Positions 51,384 through 60,463 are shown, numbered from the stretch's first letter. The stretch is DNA of 64,000 nucleotides from Pacificoceanicola sp048553275 (GCF_048553275.1 NZ_JBLZMW010000012.1:92454-156453), one strand, 5' to 3'. Numbers and translations: made by a program. The notes: generated by a model from the letters alone, not told the origin.

Positions 51384-52643
51384 TCACGACGCGATGAACT
51401 CGTTCCACTTGCGAACCATATACTGGTTCTCGTCCATGACAGAGTTCCAGCAGGCGACCGATCCCATGCGCTCTTCAAACGACCCGCCGTCGCGGATGTC
51501 ACCCGACTGCGCCAGCGCGTCGCCGAACGGGTTGGTGATGGTATCGGTGGCTTCCTTACCCTCGAACCAATAGCCCCATTCGTTTTCGGACATATACGCC
51601 TTGGAGGTTTCCGGCACGGCAGAGTAATATCCTTGGCGCATCAGGAACCCGCCGACCCAACCGTCGAGATACCAGTTGATGTATTCATAGGCCGCATCGC
51701 GCTCCAGCCCGGTCAGCGATTTCGACAAGCCGATGCCGCCACCCCAGGAGCGATACCCCTCTTCGAGCGGCTGGTACACGCATGGAATGCCCTTGGATTT
51801 CACAGCCGTAATCGCCGGCGACCACATCGACTGGATCACCACCTCGCCCGAGGCCATCAGGTTGACGCTTTCGTCGAACGATTTCCAGAAGGCGCGGAAC
51901 TGGCCGTTCTGTTTGGCTTCGGTGAAGATTTTCATCGTCAGATCAATCTCTTCACGGGTCATGTTGCCCTTGTCGGCATAGGTATACTCGCCCATCGACT
52001 CCACGACCATCGCCATGTCCATGATACCGATCGACGAAATGTCCAGGATCGACGCCTTGCCCTTGAACTCCGGGTTCAGCAGCTCGGACCAGTTCTTGAT
52101 CGGGCGGCCGATCAGGTCGGGACGAATGCCCAAAGTGTCGGCGTTGTAGATCGTCGGGATGAGCGTCATCCAACCGGACTCTTCCTGCACGAAATCGGTC
52201 CCATCCGGACCGGACGTAAAGCCGACGGTGTGCGGCGCGGTGCCTTGGGCGATCTCGCTGTCTGGCGTGAGCTTGCCGTCTCGGAAGATGCCGACGATCT
52301 TGTCGTAATTCTTGATCTTCGAGGTGTCCATCGCCTGTAGGTTGCCGGTCGGCCAGACCTTTTTGCAGATCCAGTACTCGATATCGGCGATGTCAAAGCT
52401 GTCGGGCTGGGTCGCGGCGCGCTGCGTGACGCTGTCGGAATCGAGCGCGGTCATCTCCAGCGTGAAGCCAAGGTCTTCCTTAACCTTCTGCGCCACTTCG
52501 TTGAGGTTCGACACGCCCGTGCCGAACTGGCGCAGTGTGACGTCCTTGATGTTCTGCGCCCAGATCATCGGCGCGCCAAGGGTGCTGCCCGCAGCAAAGG
52601 CGGCGCCGCCCTTGAGAACATTGCGTCTGGAAATCGTGGTCAT
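51384..52643 (-). CDS. ABC transporter substrate-binding protein, PotD-like, Tat-exported
   Basis: 419 residues. The signal peptide has a twin-arginine motif (TTISRRNVLKGGAAFAAGS), so it is probably exported folded by Tat. The mature protein is a type II periplasmic binding protein: VTLRQFGTGVSNLNEVAQKV, DIADIEYWICKKVWPTGNL, then a central WMTLIPTIYNADTLGIRPDLI and GIPCVYQPLEEGYRSWGGGIG. It is longer than classic PotD (about 350). Ligand unknown; the family takes polyamines, but also other amines, opines and thiamine. GGAG precedes the ATG. Confidence 0.87.
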   Translation of the reverse strand: MTTISRRNVLKGGAAFAAGSTLGAPMIWAQNIKDVTLRQFGTGVSNLNEVAQKVKEDLGFTLEMTALDSDSVTQRAATQPDSFDIADIEYWICKKVWPTGNLQAMDTSKIKNYDKIVGIFRDGKLTPDSEIAQGTAPHTVGFTSGPDGTDFVQEESGWMTLIPTIYNADTLGIRPDLIGRPIKNWSELLNPEFKGKASILDISSIGIMDMAMVVESMGEYTYADKGNMTREEIDLTMKIFTEAKQNGQFRAFWKSFDESVNLMASGEVVIQSMWSPAITAVKSKGIPCVYQPLEEGYRSWGGGIGLSKSLTGLERDAAYEYINWYLDGWVGGFLMRQGYYSAVPETSKAYMSENEWGYWFEGKEATDTITNPFGDALAQSGDIRDGGSFEERMGSVACWNSVMDENQYMVRKWNEFIAS

Positions 52644-52700
52644 TGCTGTGTCTCCATGTTGGTCTCCACCTGGTTTTATCTTTGCAGTGCAGAGGGTTGA

Positions 52701-53693
52701 TTATGCTGTCAGCCTGTGTAGATGCGTGTCTTCCCAGATCAGGCCGACCGTCTCGCCCGGGTTTGTCGGATTGTCGAAAAAGCGTGCGTCGGGCATCATC
52801 ACGATGACCTCCTGATCGCCCGCGATCTTTGCGGCGATGCTCACATGGGTGCCCTGATACTCGATACCGGTGACGGTGGCGTCCTGCCGCCCCTGCCCCG
52901 CAGCGCCCAGATCCAGCGCATCGGCGCGGATCGCAAAATGTCCATCGGGCAACGCCAGGACGTTATGTCCCCCCATGAATCGTGCAACAAACGCCGTTTT
53001 CGGTGCATTAAACACCTCTCGCGCCGGACCAGCCTGTTCGATCAAGGCGTTGTTCATCACCACCACCTCGTCAGCCAGCGCCAGCGCTTCGTCCTGCCCG
53101 TGTGTGACGTGAATGAAACTGATCCCCAGTTCACGCTGCAGTTTTTTCAGCTCCGCCCGCATCCGGATGCGCAGGAACGGGTCCAGAGCCGAAAGCGGCT
53201 CGTCCAGCAACAGGACCTGCGGCCGTGTGATCAGCGCGCGCGCCAGCGCGACCCGCTGTTGCTGTCCCCCGGACAACTGATCTGGCAGCCGGTCAGACAA
53301 CGCACCAAGATCCACGAGTTCGAGCATTTCCGCAGCCTTTTTCCGCCGCGTCGGCGCGTCGATCCCGGCCATCTTCTGGCTGAAGGCCACATTGTCGAGC
53401 ACTGTCAGATGCGGAAACAAAGCATAGCTCTGGAACATCATCGCCGTGCCGCGCCGCGCCGGTGGCAAATGGGAAATATCACGTCCTGCCAACAGGATAG
53501 AGCCATCACTGACACTCTCGTGTCCGGCGATCATGCGCAGAGTGGACGACTTTCCACATCCGGACGGGCCCAGAAGGCACGTGTAGGACGCGTGTTTGAA
53601 GTGATGGTTGATGGCGTCGACCGCCAGTGCATCGCCATAGCGCTTCGTTACCGAAACCAGTTCAAGATCCTGCTTGGTTGCGTTCGCTGTCAT
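52701..53693 (-). CDS. ABC transporter ATP-binding protein, PotA-like
   Basis: 330 residues. Walker A GPSGCGKSST, Q-loop in MMFQSYALFPHLTV, signature LSGGQQQRVALARA, Walker B LLLDEPLSALD, H-loop HVTHGQDEALALAD. A C-terminal TOBE_2 domain of about 90 residues follows (FAIRADALDLGAAGQGRQDATVTGIEYQGTHV), as in PotA/MalK-type ATPases. First gene of the transporter operon, which therefore has the unusual order ATPase, binding protein, permeases, racemase. Divergent to the GntR-type gene. Confidence 0.93.
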   Translation of the reverse strand: MTANATKQDLELVSVTKRYGDALAVDAINHHFKHASYTCLLGPSGCGKSSTLRMIAGHESVSDGSILLAGRDISHLPPARRGTAMMFQSYALFPHLTVLDNVAFSQKMAGIDAPTRRKKAAEMLELVDLGALSDRLPDQLSGGQQQRVALARALITRPQVLLLDEPLSALDPFLRIRMRAELKKLQRELGISFIHVTHGQDEALALADEVVVMNNALIEQAGPAREVFNAPKTAFVARFMGGHNVLALPDGHFAIRADALDLGAAGQGRQDATVTGIEYQGTHVSIAAKIAGDQEVIVMMPDARFFDNPTNPGETVGLIWEDTHLHRLTA

Positions 53694-53837
53694 GGTCCAC
53701 TCCGCTGCGTTTCAAACATCGGAGCAGCGAAAACCGGCTCGCCGCTATCAAAAGCAGCGCTACCGGTGTGCGTCGTGCATCAGATTGGTCATAATTTATG
53801 CAACATAAACGTATATTGTCTGAAAAATAATCAGTAG

Positions 53838-53849
53838 ATTGTATACAAT
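53838..53849. promoter_or_regulatory. Probable GntR/FCD operator ATTGTATACAAT
   Basis: A perfect 12-base palindrome in the AT-rich gap between the transporter operon and its divergent regulator. It contains TTGTATACAA, which fits the TNGTNNNACNA-type sites bound by the FadR/FCD subfamily of GntR regulators. The surrounding 60 bases are the most AT-rich of the locus, as expected for overlapping divergent promoters. Confidence 0.65.
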
Positions 53850-53956
53850 AGTGCAAAGCATTGCCGACATTCGAGGCCATACTTGTCCGGATGCGCGCGC
53901 TCTGCCACATCTGATTCCCGGCAAGACGCCGCCAACGTTAGTATGAAGTGACCGGT

Positions 53957-54631
53957 ATGAAACCTTCTGCCTCCAGCGAAATCGTTGCCCGGGCCCTGTC
54001 TCTGGCCATTCACGAACGCCGTATCGCACCGGGTACAAAACTCGGGGAGGACGAGCTGGCCGAGATTTACGGGGTCTCACGCACCATTGTGCGCACTGCG
54101 CTGCAAAGTCTGTCTCATATCCAATTGGTCGACATTCGCCGCAATCGGGGCGCCTTTGTCGCGCAGCCTTCCCCGACGGAGGCGCATGAGGTCTTCGAAG
54201 CTCGCGAACTGTTGGAACCGCGGACCGCGCGCAGTGCTGCCGCACATGCGACAGAGGACGATGTAGCGCGCCTTCATAAACACATCGAGCAGGAGCACGA
54301 GGCAATCCGCGCCGGCGATCACGGCCGCGCGCTGCATTTGTCTGGCCTTTTTCATATCGAGATTTCCCGCATCGCCGATCAGGCCACCATCGCCGGTTTC
54401 ATCGAAACTCTGATCGCACGCTCGTCATTGATCATTGCGCTGTATTGGCGCCGCGAAAGCGCCCTTTGCGAGAGCCACGCGCATCACGCCCTGATCAGCG
54501 CCATCGCCGAACACGATGGACAGGCTGCCGAAGAACTGATGCATTCTCACCTGGTCGATCTGCACACGGCGCTGGACCTTCGAGCGCAGACCGAAACACC
54601 CCTGTCGTTGAAAGAAGCGCTGAGCCAATGA
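53957..54631 (+). CDS. GntR family regulator, FCD type
   Basis: 224 residues from ATG at 53957 (MKPSASSEIV); a GTG at 53948 is possible. Winged helix-turn-helix about 10-75 (GTKLGEDELAEIYGVSRTIVRTAL, RRNRGAFVAQP), then an all-helical FCD ligand domain (EVFEARELLEPRTARSAA, HLSGLFHIEIS, SHAHHALISAIAEHD, HSHLVDLH) with the Asp/His metal ligands of the subfamily. Probably a repressor of the divergent transporter operon, released by its ligand. Overlaps the GNAT gene by four bases. Confidence 0.9.
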   Translation: MKPSASSEIVARALSLAIHERRIAPGTKLGEDELAEIYGVSRTIVRTALQSLSHIQLVDIRRNRGAFVAQPSPTEAHEVFEARELLEPRTARSAAAHATEDDVARLHKHIEQEHEAIRAGDHGRALHLSGLFHIEISRIADQATIAGFIETLIARSSLIIALYWRRESALCESHAHHALISAIAEHDGQAAEELMHSHLVDLHTALDLRAQTETPLSLKEALSQ

Positions 54632-55449
54632 CCGTCCGTCGCATGAGCCTGCCTGATGTAAGGCGCCTGCTCGATTGGGCCGCAGTTGAAGGCTGGAACC
54701 CGGGATTGGACGACGCAGAGGCGTTTTACGAGTCAGATCCAGACGGATTTTTCCTCAAGGAAGTCGACGGCACGCCCGTCGCGGCGATCTCCGTTATCAA
54801 CCACACAGCCGATTTTGCCTTCCTTGGCCTCTACATCGCCACACCCCAAGCGCGCGGGAAAGGGCATGGGCTGGACGTCTGGGCCGCTGGCATCGCGCAC
54901 GCCGGACGTCGAACCATCGGCCTCGACGGTGTGCCCGCGCAGCAGGCCAACTACGCCCGGTCCGGGTTCAAACTCGCGGGCAAGACCGTGCGATATCATG
55001 GACGGTTGGACCGCTCGGCCGCCTCGTCAGTTCGTCTCGCAGCGGCGCAAGACCTCGACCGGCTTTGCCACCTCGACACTCGGGCCTGCGGCGTGTCGCG
55101 CAACCGATTTGCGACGCGTTGGTTCTCAAACACCCAGACTCGCATGACCCTGTCTCTTCCGGAAGACCGTGGGTTTGCAACCTATCGAACCTGCCATGAA
55201 GGCATAAAGATCGGCCCGTTCTACGCCTCCTCTGCCCCTGAAGCAGCCGCCCTCCTCGCAGCGGTTCCGCAAAATATGGCAACGGAAAGCGTCTATATCG
55301 ACATTCCGGACACCGCCGCGCCGCTGAGCGCCCTGCTCATCGAACGTGGCTTTACGCCAGTCTTTGAGACCGCCCGAATGTATCGCCCACTGCTGCCGCA
55401 ACTCCCACGCCCGGCGTTCTACGCGACCGCGACGCTGGAGCTTGGCTGA
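54628..55449 (+). CDS. Tandem GNAT-family acetyltransferase-like protein
   Basis: 273 residues from ATG at 54628, overlapping the regulator's stop (ATGA). The N-terminal GNAT domain has GTPVAAISVINHTADFAFLGLYI and the acetyl-CoA loop PQARGKGHGLDVWAAG, followed by GLDGVPAQQANYARSGFK. The C-terminal half, from about residue 130, is a second, more divergent GNAT-like domain (ACGVSRNRFATRWF, GFTPVFETARMYRP). Coupling to the regulator suggests a role in the same pathway, possibly acetylating the imported compound or a product (inference). Confidence 0.83.
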   Translation: MTVRRMSLPDVRRLLDWAAVEGWNPGLDDAEAFYESDPDGFFLKEVDGTPVAAISVINHTADFAFLGLYIATPQARGKGHGLDVWAAGIAHAGRRTIGLDGVPAQQANYARSGFKLAGKTVRYHGRLDRSAASSVRLAAAQDLDRLCHLDTRACGVSRNRFATRWFSNTQTRMTLSLPEDRGFATYRTCHEGIKIGPFYASSAPEAAALLAAVPQNMATESVYIDIPDTAAPLSALLIERGFTPVFETARMYRPLLPQLPRPAFYATATLELG

Positions 55450-56415
55450 TCAAATATCCTGCGGCTCGAAATCCGGTGGCAGCACCGGCATGACATCCTT
55501 CAAAATGGCAACGGATTTTTCCAGTCCTTCGATGGAATTCAGCATCATGTCCTCATGCTCGATGCAGAGCCAACCCTCGTATCCGACCATCCGAAGACGG
55601 TAACAGAATTGTCGCCACCATTCCGCGCCGTGGCCGATCCCGAGAGTAACATAACTCCACGACCGCGCAGGAAGATCCTCCAGCGATCCACTGTCCAAAA
55701 GAGAGGTCAACGCTTGCACCGGGGCGTTGATCAGCGTGTCTTTCGCGTGCACGTGATAGACAGCCTCTCCCAAGACCTCCGCCGCCGCCAAAGGATCTGC
55801 GCCCATCCAGAACAGGTGCGACGGATCGAGGTTTGCTCCCACGACCGGGCCAACGGCGTCGCGCAGTTGCAGCATTGATGGAACGTTATAAACGCATTGA
55901 TTTCCGTGCAATTCCAATGCGATACGGTCCACCCCGTTCTCACGGGCCAACGCCGCAATTCCGGTCCAGAATGGAAACAGCACATCTTCCCACTGATATT
56001 GCAACATGGCGCGCGTTTCAGGCGGCCAACTGCTGACGATCCAGTTGGGTTGCTCATCCGTCGGACTGCCCGCAGGAAGTCCAGACATCGTACAGACCGT
56101 TTTGACGCCGAGCGCGCCCGCAAGCCGGATCGTATCCACAAGGCAATCCGCCTGGCTCCGATCCATGGGATGAAGTGGATTGCCATTCGCATTCAAGCTC
56201 GCGATTTCGAGACCGCGGGATGTGAAAGCGTCTAGAAATCTCGCGCGCGCCTGGGCGCTACCAAGCAGCTCAGCCAGATTTAGATGGGGCGCCGTGGACC
56301 AGCCCCCTGCGTTCATCTCCACTCCCGACATACCAAGGCGCACAGCATGATCAAGCATATCATCGAAACACAGCGCCCCGAGACTGTCAGAGACGAATCC
56401 CAATTTCATGGCCAT
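55450..56415 (-). CDS. Sugar phosphate isomerase/epimerase-like TIM-barrel protein
   Basis: 321 residues; ATG at 56415 or 56409. AP_endonuc_2/xylose-isomerase-like barrel: KLGFVSDSLGALCFDDMLDHAVRLG and GVEMNAGG at the N-terminus, metal ligands Glu168 (IALELHGNQ), Asp197 (GANLDPSHLFWMG), His about 223 (YHVHAKDT) and Glu286 (LCIEHEDM). Substrate unknown; the family includes myo-inosose dehydratase, hydroxypyruvate isomerase and D-tagatose epimerase. Its stop codon abuts that of the GNAT gene, so the two converge without a gap. Confidence 0.88.
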   Translation of the reverse strand: MAMKLGFVSDSLGALCFDDMLDHAVRLGMSGVEMNAGGWSTAPHLNLAELLGSAQARARFLDAFTSRGLEIASLNANGNPLHPMDRSQADCLVDTIRLAGALGVKTVCTMSGLPAGSPTDEQPNWIVSSWPPETRAMLQYQWEDVLFPFWTGIAALARENGVDRIALELHGNQCVYNVPSMLQLRDAVGPVVGANLDPSHLFWMGADPLAAAEVLGEAVYHVHAKDTLINAPVQALTSLLDSGSLEDLPARSWSYVTLGIGHGAEWWRQFCYRLRMVGYEGWLCIEHEDMMLNSIEGLEKSVAILKDVMPVLPPDFEPQDI

Positions 56416-56795
56416 TCCTTTTTGCGCATCGCGTCGCAGAAAGGATTAGCGGCAAAGCTTTAACGCAAGGTGTTCATTTCGCAACCAAGTCAAACAACAG
56501 AACCTCTGGACAAAACCAAGAGGCTCTCCGGATCTGCGAGAGAACACGTCAGTTCAAACACACAATGAACCTCAAAGAGTACCGTGAGCAGGATAAGTCT
56601 CGTCAACGGTCTCGACGGAGGTTGAACATCTTTCTTGCTTTAGACCTCGAATTGAAGGACCCGGTCTTTGTCGATATCTCAGACAAGACAACCAAAACCG
56701 CCTTCAGCCAAGCGCGCCAAGACAGGAATGGCCGGATCCCGGTACCAAATAATACCCACTCCCGTCTATCGACGGCTCGACCCAAAGGACAACGC
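56416..56795. other. Intergenic region between the isomerase gene and gph
   Basis: 380 bases, relatively AT-rich, between divergent genes. An open frame continues upstream of gph (56565-56795) but has no ribosome-binding site and a basic, non-family sequence, so I do not call it. No tRNA or repeat recognised. Confidence 0.4.
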
Positions 56796-57452
56796 ATGAG
56801 TGCCCGCATCGTCTTTGACCTCGATGGAACCTTGATCGATTCTGTTCCGGACATCCATCTCGCCGTTTCTCTTTTGCTCCAAGAACAAGGGCTTGCGCCC
56901 CTCGACATTGCAACCGTCACTTCTTTCATAGGAAACGGCCTGCCCCATCTTGCCAAACTCGTGATGGAGCAAAGCGGGATTGCACCCGCTCACCACCCCA
57001 AGATCACGGCGCGGTTGATGCAGCATTACGATGCTGTCAACGGACGGTTGACGAGTCCATATTCAGGCACTCTGGACGCTTTGAAAGCTTTGAAAACATC
57101 AGGACATAGGCTGGCGATTTGTACCAACAAGCCAGAAGCGCCCGCACGCACCATTCTTGAGCGAGTGGGCATGACAGGATTTGATAGTATCATCGGCGGC
57201 GATACACTGAGCCAACGCAAACCCGATCCCGCACCGCTGCACGCAGCCTTTGAAGCGCTCGGAGAAGGGCAGATGATTTATGTCGGCGACAGCGAAGTCG
57301 ATGCGGAAACCGCGTATCGCGCCGCTGTTCCATTCTTTCTTTTTACCGAAGGCTACCGCAAGACGCCGGTCGTTGAATTGCCGCATCGTCGGAGTTTTTC
57401 GGTCTTTTCCGACCTGCCCGGTTTGGTTGATGCTCTCTTGAAAGAAATGTGA
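56796..57452 (+). CDS. gph: HAD hydrolase, phosphoglycolate phosphatase-like
   Basis: 218 residues from ATG at 56796 (MSARIVFDLDGTLIDS), with AAAGGAC before it. HAD motif I FDLDGTLIDSVPDIH holds the nucleophile Asp; motif II ICTNKPEAP; motif III Lys in QRKPDPAPL; motif IV YVGDSEVDAET. The helical cap and the IGNGLPHLAKLV segment fit phosphoglycolate phosphatase, which removes the 2-phosphoglycolate produced by DNA repair or RuBisCO oxygenation. Codon use is less GC-biased at third positions than in the core genes around it, as in the preceding transporter locus. Confidence 0.88.
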   Translation: MSARIVFDLDGTLIDSVPDIHLAVSLLLQEQGLAPLDIATVTSFIGNGLPHLAKLVMEQSGIAPAHHPKITARLMQHYDAVNGRLTSPYSGTLDALKALKTSGHRLAICTNKPEAPARTILERVGMTGFDSIIGGDTLSQRKPDPAPLHAAFEALGEGQMIYVGDSEVDAETAYRAAVPFFLFTEGYRKTPVVELPHRRSFSVFSDLPGLVDALLKEM

Positions 57453-57500
57453 ACAAGCCCGCAAGCCCCGCCGCGTTATACGACGGGGCCCACATGTAGG

Positions 57501-59300
57501 TCATGCCGCGTCTTCGATCCTGCCTGCTTTGGTCTTGTCAGGGTCTAACGTCTCGGCTAAAATTGCGGCAGAAGATGGCGTTTCATCGACGAAGACAAAT
57601 TTTCCAACCACGCCGCTCAACTCGTTGGCATCCTCGCGCAGCATATGGGCCGCGGCAGTTGTCTGTTCGACCATGGCCGCGTTCTGCTGAGTAACGCGGT
57701 CAAGATTACTGACGCCGCTGTTGATCTCGTTGAGACCTTCCGCCTGCTCACCGGCGCCAGCGGCGATCTCAGCCATCAGGTCGGAAATCGTTGCGACCTG
57801 ACCGACCACGTCCTGCAATGCCACACCGGCGCGCTGCACCAGATGGACACCGTCCTTGACCTGACCGGTGGAGTCGTCGATCAGTTCCTTGATCTGCTGT
57901 GCGGCCTCGGCGCTGCGTTGAGCCAGGTTGCGCACTTCAGAGGCCACCACAGCAAACCCCTTGCCTGATTCGCCGGCTCGGGCCGCCTCGACCCCGGCGT
58001 TCAGAGCCAGAAGATTGGTCTGAAAAGCGATGTCGTCGATGACGGTGATGATCTCACCAATCTTTTCCGAGCTTTTTTCGATCGCGCCCATGGCGCCGAC
58101 CGCCTCCTGCATGACCTCGCCATTGTTGAGCGCAGTTTCACGAACTGTTCGAACCGACAAATTCGCATCCTTGGCCCGGTTCGCAGCCTGCTGAACCGTG
58201 GTCAGCATTTCCTCCAGCGCGGCCGCAGTTTCTTCGAGCGTCGCAGCCTGGGTTTCAGTGCGCTGCGAAAGATCGTCCGAAGCGCGCGCGATTTCATTGG
58301 CGCTGCTCAGGATATTCCCGGCGTTGTCCGACACATTCGAAATGGCGCTGCGCAATGTTCCGACGGCGCGGTTGAAATTCTCGCGCAGTGCCTCGTACTC
58401 GCCGGGAAACCGCTCGGAGATTTCATGGTTGAGCGCACCATCCGCCAATTTGTCCAAACCATTAGCAAGGTGACGGACGACGGCGACCTGTGCTTCCTGT
58501 TTCTCTATGCGCTCTTCCTCAGCCTGCCGTGCGATCCGAAGTCGCGTCGTCAGGCTGTGCAGGTGGCGTGCGATGCGGCCAAGTTCGTCGTCACGGGACA
58601 CCATGGAGATCTCGCTGTCATAATCCCCCTCGGATACTCGAGCGATGGCTTGCCCGAGATTGTTAAGCGGGATCCCGAGAAACCGGCGCAACAGCACCAT
58701 TGTCAGCACCATCATGCCGGCAAAGATGCCTAGGGCCCAAAGTGCTATGGAGATCTTTTCCCCCATGACATGCGCCATGGCGGGGCCATCGGTAAACGCG
58801 ACTGCAATCGCGCCCAGAGGCGGCTGACCAGGCTCTGCGCGCACGGCCCGGGCGGTATAAAGATTGTCGCCTGCAGTCACGACCCCATCGGAGTCGAGCG
58901 CCTGCATTGCCAGCCCCGCCAAAGTCGTTTGCAACGATGCGTCGACTGTATCCTCTGCGAGGATTGCGCCCTCAGCATCGATGACGACAACGCCAAGACC
59001 GTACTCTCCTGCAGCGCCCCGCGCGTTGGTCACAACCTCGTCGATCTTCGCGACCGCCTTGAAGCGCATTGGATTGACCAATGCCTCCGACTCGTTGATC
59101 GCAGACGCTTCGGCATTCTGGATGACGTTTCGACGCGCGAGGTTCTCTGCCAGACGGGTCGACTGCACCGCCATCACGCCCGCAACCACAATTGTGGTTA
59201 CGGCCATGATTGCCGCGCTTCGGACAAAGACGGATCTGAAGGCCGAAACCGCGTCACCGGTTTTCGCTTCAGCTTTGGCGTCATGCTGTTCGTTGGTCAT
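57501..59300 (-). CDS. Methyl-accepting chemotaxis protein
   Basis: 599 residues. Membrane helix 1 about 29-48 (AAIMAVTTIVVAGVMAVQS), periplasmic sensor domain about 50-185 of the single-Cache kind (GLGVVVIDAEGAILAEDTVDAS, GAIAVAFTDGPAMA), membrane helix 2 about 188-210 (IALWALGIFAGMMVLTMVLL), HAMP to about 262 (NLGQAIARVSEGDYDSEIS), signalling domain to about 565 with hairpin tip IDDIAFQTNLLALNAGVEAA. No other chemotaxis gene is in the window. The secreted sensor-like protein gene lies 43 bases upstream on the same strand. Confidence 0.94.
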   Translation of the reverse strand: MTNEQHDAKAEAKTGDAVSAFRSVFVRSAAIMAVTTIVVAGVMAVQSTRLAENLARRNVIQNAEASAINESEALVNPMRFKAVAKIDEVVTNARGAAGEYGLGVVVIDAEGAILAEDTVDASLQTTLAGLAMQALDSDGVVTAGDNLYTARAVRAEPGQPPLGAIAVAFTDGPAMAHVMGEKISIALWALGIFAGMMVLTMVLLRRFLGIPLNNLGQAIARVSEGDYDSEISMVSRDDELGRIARHLHSLTTRLRIARQAEEERIEKQEAQVAVVRHLANGLDKLADGALNHEISERFPGEYEALRENFNRAVGTLRSAISNVSDNAGNILSSANEIARASDDLSQRTETQAATLEETAAALEEMLTTVQQAANRAKDANLSVRTVRETALNNGEVMQEAVGAMGAIEKSSEKIGEIITVIDDIAFQTNLLALNAGVEAARAGESGKGFAVVASEVRNLAQRSAEAAQQIKELIDDSTGQVKDGVHLVQRAGVALQDVVGQVATISDLMAEIAAGAGEQAEGLNEINSGVSNLDRVTQQNAAMVEQTTAAAHMLREDANELSGVVGKFVFVDETPSSAAILAETLDPDKTKAGRIEDAA

Positions 59301-59343
59301 TTGCCCTCCTGCTTCTTTTTCGCGCGTCTCGGAGACAGTTGGA

Positions 59344-59913
59344 TTACATCAACATGTCTGCGTTGACCCCGACGGTCATCGCGCCGATCACGGCACCGGA
59401 GGAATCTGTGAGCGTCATGGAGATCTGCGCCTGAAAGCTTTGGCTGGATTCGTCGAATTCGATCTCGCTGAAATGCACGGCTTCCGGACCGACGGAATAG
59501 GTTTCCTGAAATTTCGCCTCATCGCCCTGCCAGTAGTCGGATGTCACGCCCGAGGAGGCGACGTTCAGGCCATGTGCGTCCATCAGGAAGACTTCTGTAA
59601 TCGCGCCTCCGGATGCGATGACCTGCTCACGCAGGAAGGTCGAGGCCGCGTTGTTCAAGACCGCATCGATCGTCGGAGAAGCGGCCGCGCCGACTTCCGC
59701 GCGCCACTGCTGATCGAGTTCGAGAACATGCGTCTCGTCGTAGTCAGCGGTAACGTTGTTCTGCGCCACGACTGCGTCAATCAGCACCGGAGAAGCGGCC
59801 CATGCGCGGATCTCATTGTTCAGGAAGCCCTGCAACGCCGGGTTCGGCTCGCCGGCTTGAGCCATTCCGGCAGTCAGGGCCAGAATGGCGGTTAGAGCAT
59901 AAGCGGATTTCAT
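59344..59913 (-). CDS. Secreted sensor-like (PDC/Cache-type) protein next to the chemoreceptor
   Basis: 189 residues from ATG at 59913 (MKSAYALTAILALTAGMAQA), with GGAG before it; signal peptide cleaved after AQA. The mature 169 residues have no membrane helix. They show the layout of a periplasmic PDC/Cache domain: a long N-terminal helix (LQGFLNNEIRAWAASPVLIDAV), ITEVFLMDAHGLNVASSG, then DYWQGDEAKFQETYSVG and AQISMTLTDSSGAVIGAMTVGVN. It is a free-standing version of the domain found in chemoreceptors. Probable binding partner of the receptor downstream, which starts 43 bases later. Confidence 0.8.
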   Translation of the reverse strand: MKSAYALTAILALTAGMAQAGEPNPALQGFLNNEIRAWAASPVLIDAVVAQNNVTADYDETHVLELDQQWRAEVGAAASPTIDAVLNNAASTFLREQVIASGGAITEVFLMDAHGLNVASSGVTSDYWQGDEAKFQETYSVGPEAVHFSEIEFDESSQSFQAQISMTLTDSSGAVIGAMTVGVNADMLM

Positions 59914-60058
59914 GGTTGTCTCCTCACGGGTTGAAGTTTCACCCAACTCTAGGAAGGAGTTCCTGCGCGGACGTTAAGCGGATGTTTTTTTGTCAGTGTC
60001 GCCGCCAGAAAAATCGGGCAGATTTGAACCAGTCTTTCCGGACCTCGATGGAGCCCCA

Positions 60059-60388
60059 ATGCCCTATTTCACCTTAGCCCTTGCAATCCTTGCGGAAACC
60101 ATCGGCACCACGGCCCTTCAGGCCAGCCAGGCCTTTACCCGGCCGTTGCCTTCGCTGTTGGTCGTGATCGCCTACGCCGCCGCGTTTTACCTGCTTGGAC
60201 AGGCCCTGCGGTTCATGCCAGTGGGCATCGCATATGCGATCTGGTCCGGGCTTGGAATCGTTTTGATCGCCGCAATCGGGTTCGTCGTCTTCGGCCAGAA
60301 GCTCGACCTTGCCGCGATCCTCGGCATGGCGATGATCCTCGGCGGTATACTCGTGATCCACCTGTTTTCGTCCAGCGCCACACATTGA
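60059..60388 (+). CDS. Small multidrug resistance (SMR) transporter
   Basis: 109 residues from ATG at 60059, GGAG upstream. Four helices; helix 1 LALAILAETIGTTALQAS carries the conserved Glu (AET) that couples proton and substrate in EmrE, plus the YAIWSGLGIVLIAAIGFVVFGQ helix 3 with the GxG and Trp typical of the family (SMR, EmrE/SugE type). Proton antiporter for quaternary or guanidinium compounds. Single gene with its own terminator. Confidence 0.93.
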   Translation: MPYFTLALAILAETIGTTALQASQAFTRPLPSLLVVIAYAAAFYLLGQALRFMPVGIAYAIWSGLGIVLIAAIGFVVFGQKLDLAAILGMAMILGGILVIHLFSSSATH

Positions 60389-60395
60389 GGCGCCA

Positions 60396-60433
60396 CGAAA
60401 AAGCCCGCCGGGATCGCTCCGGGCGGGCTTTCG
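60396..60433. terminator. Bidirectional terminator between the SMR and OMP genes
   Basis: AAAGCCCGCC pairs with GGCGGGCTTT around a TCGC loop with extra inner pairs; A and T runs flank it for both converging genes. Confidence 0.88.
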
Positions 60434-60463
60434 TTTACAATCCGGTCCGAAAACCGGCGGCGA

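Noticed and set aside
56565..56795. N-terminal extension of the HAD phosphatase
   Set aside because: The HAD motif I normally lies within the first 15 residues, and AAAGGAC precedes the ATG at 56796; the extension is basic and unlike the family.
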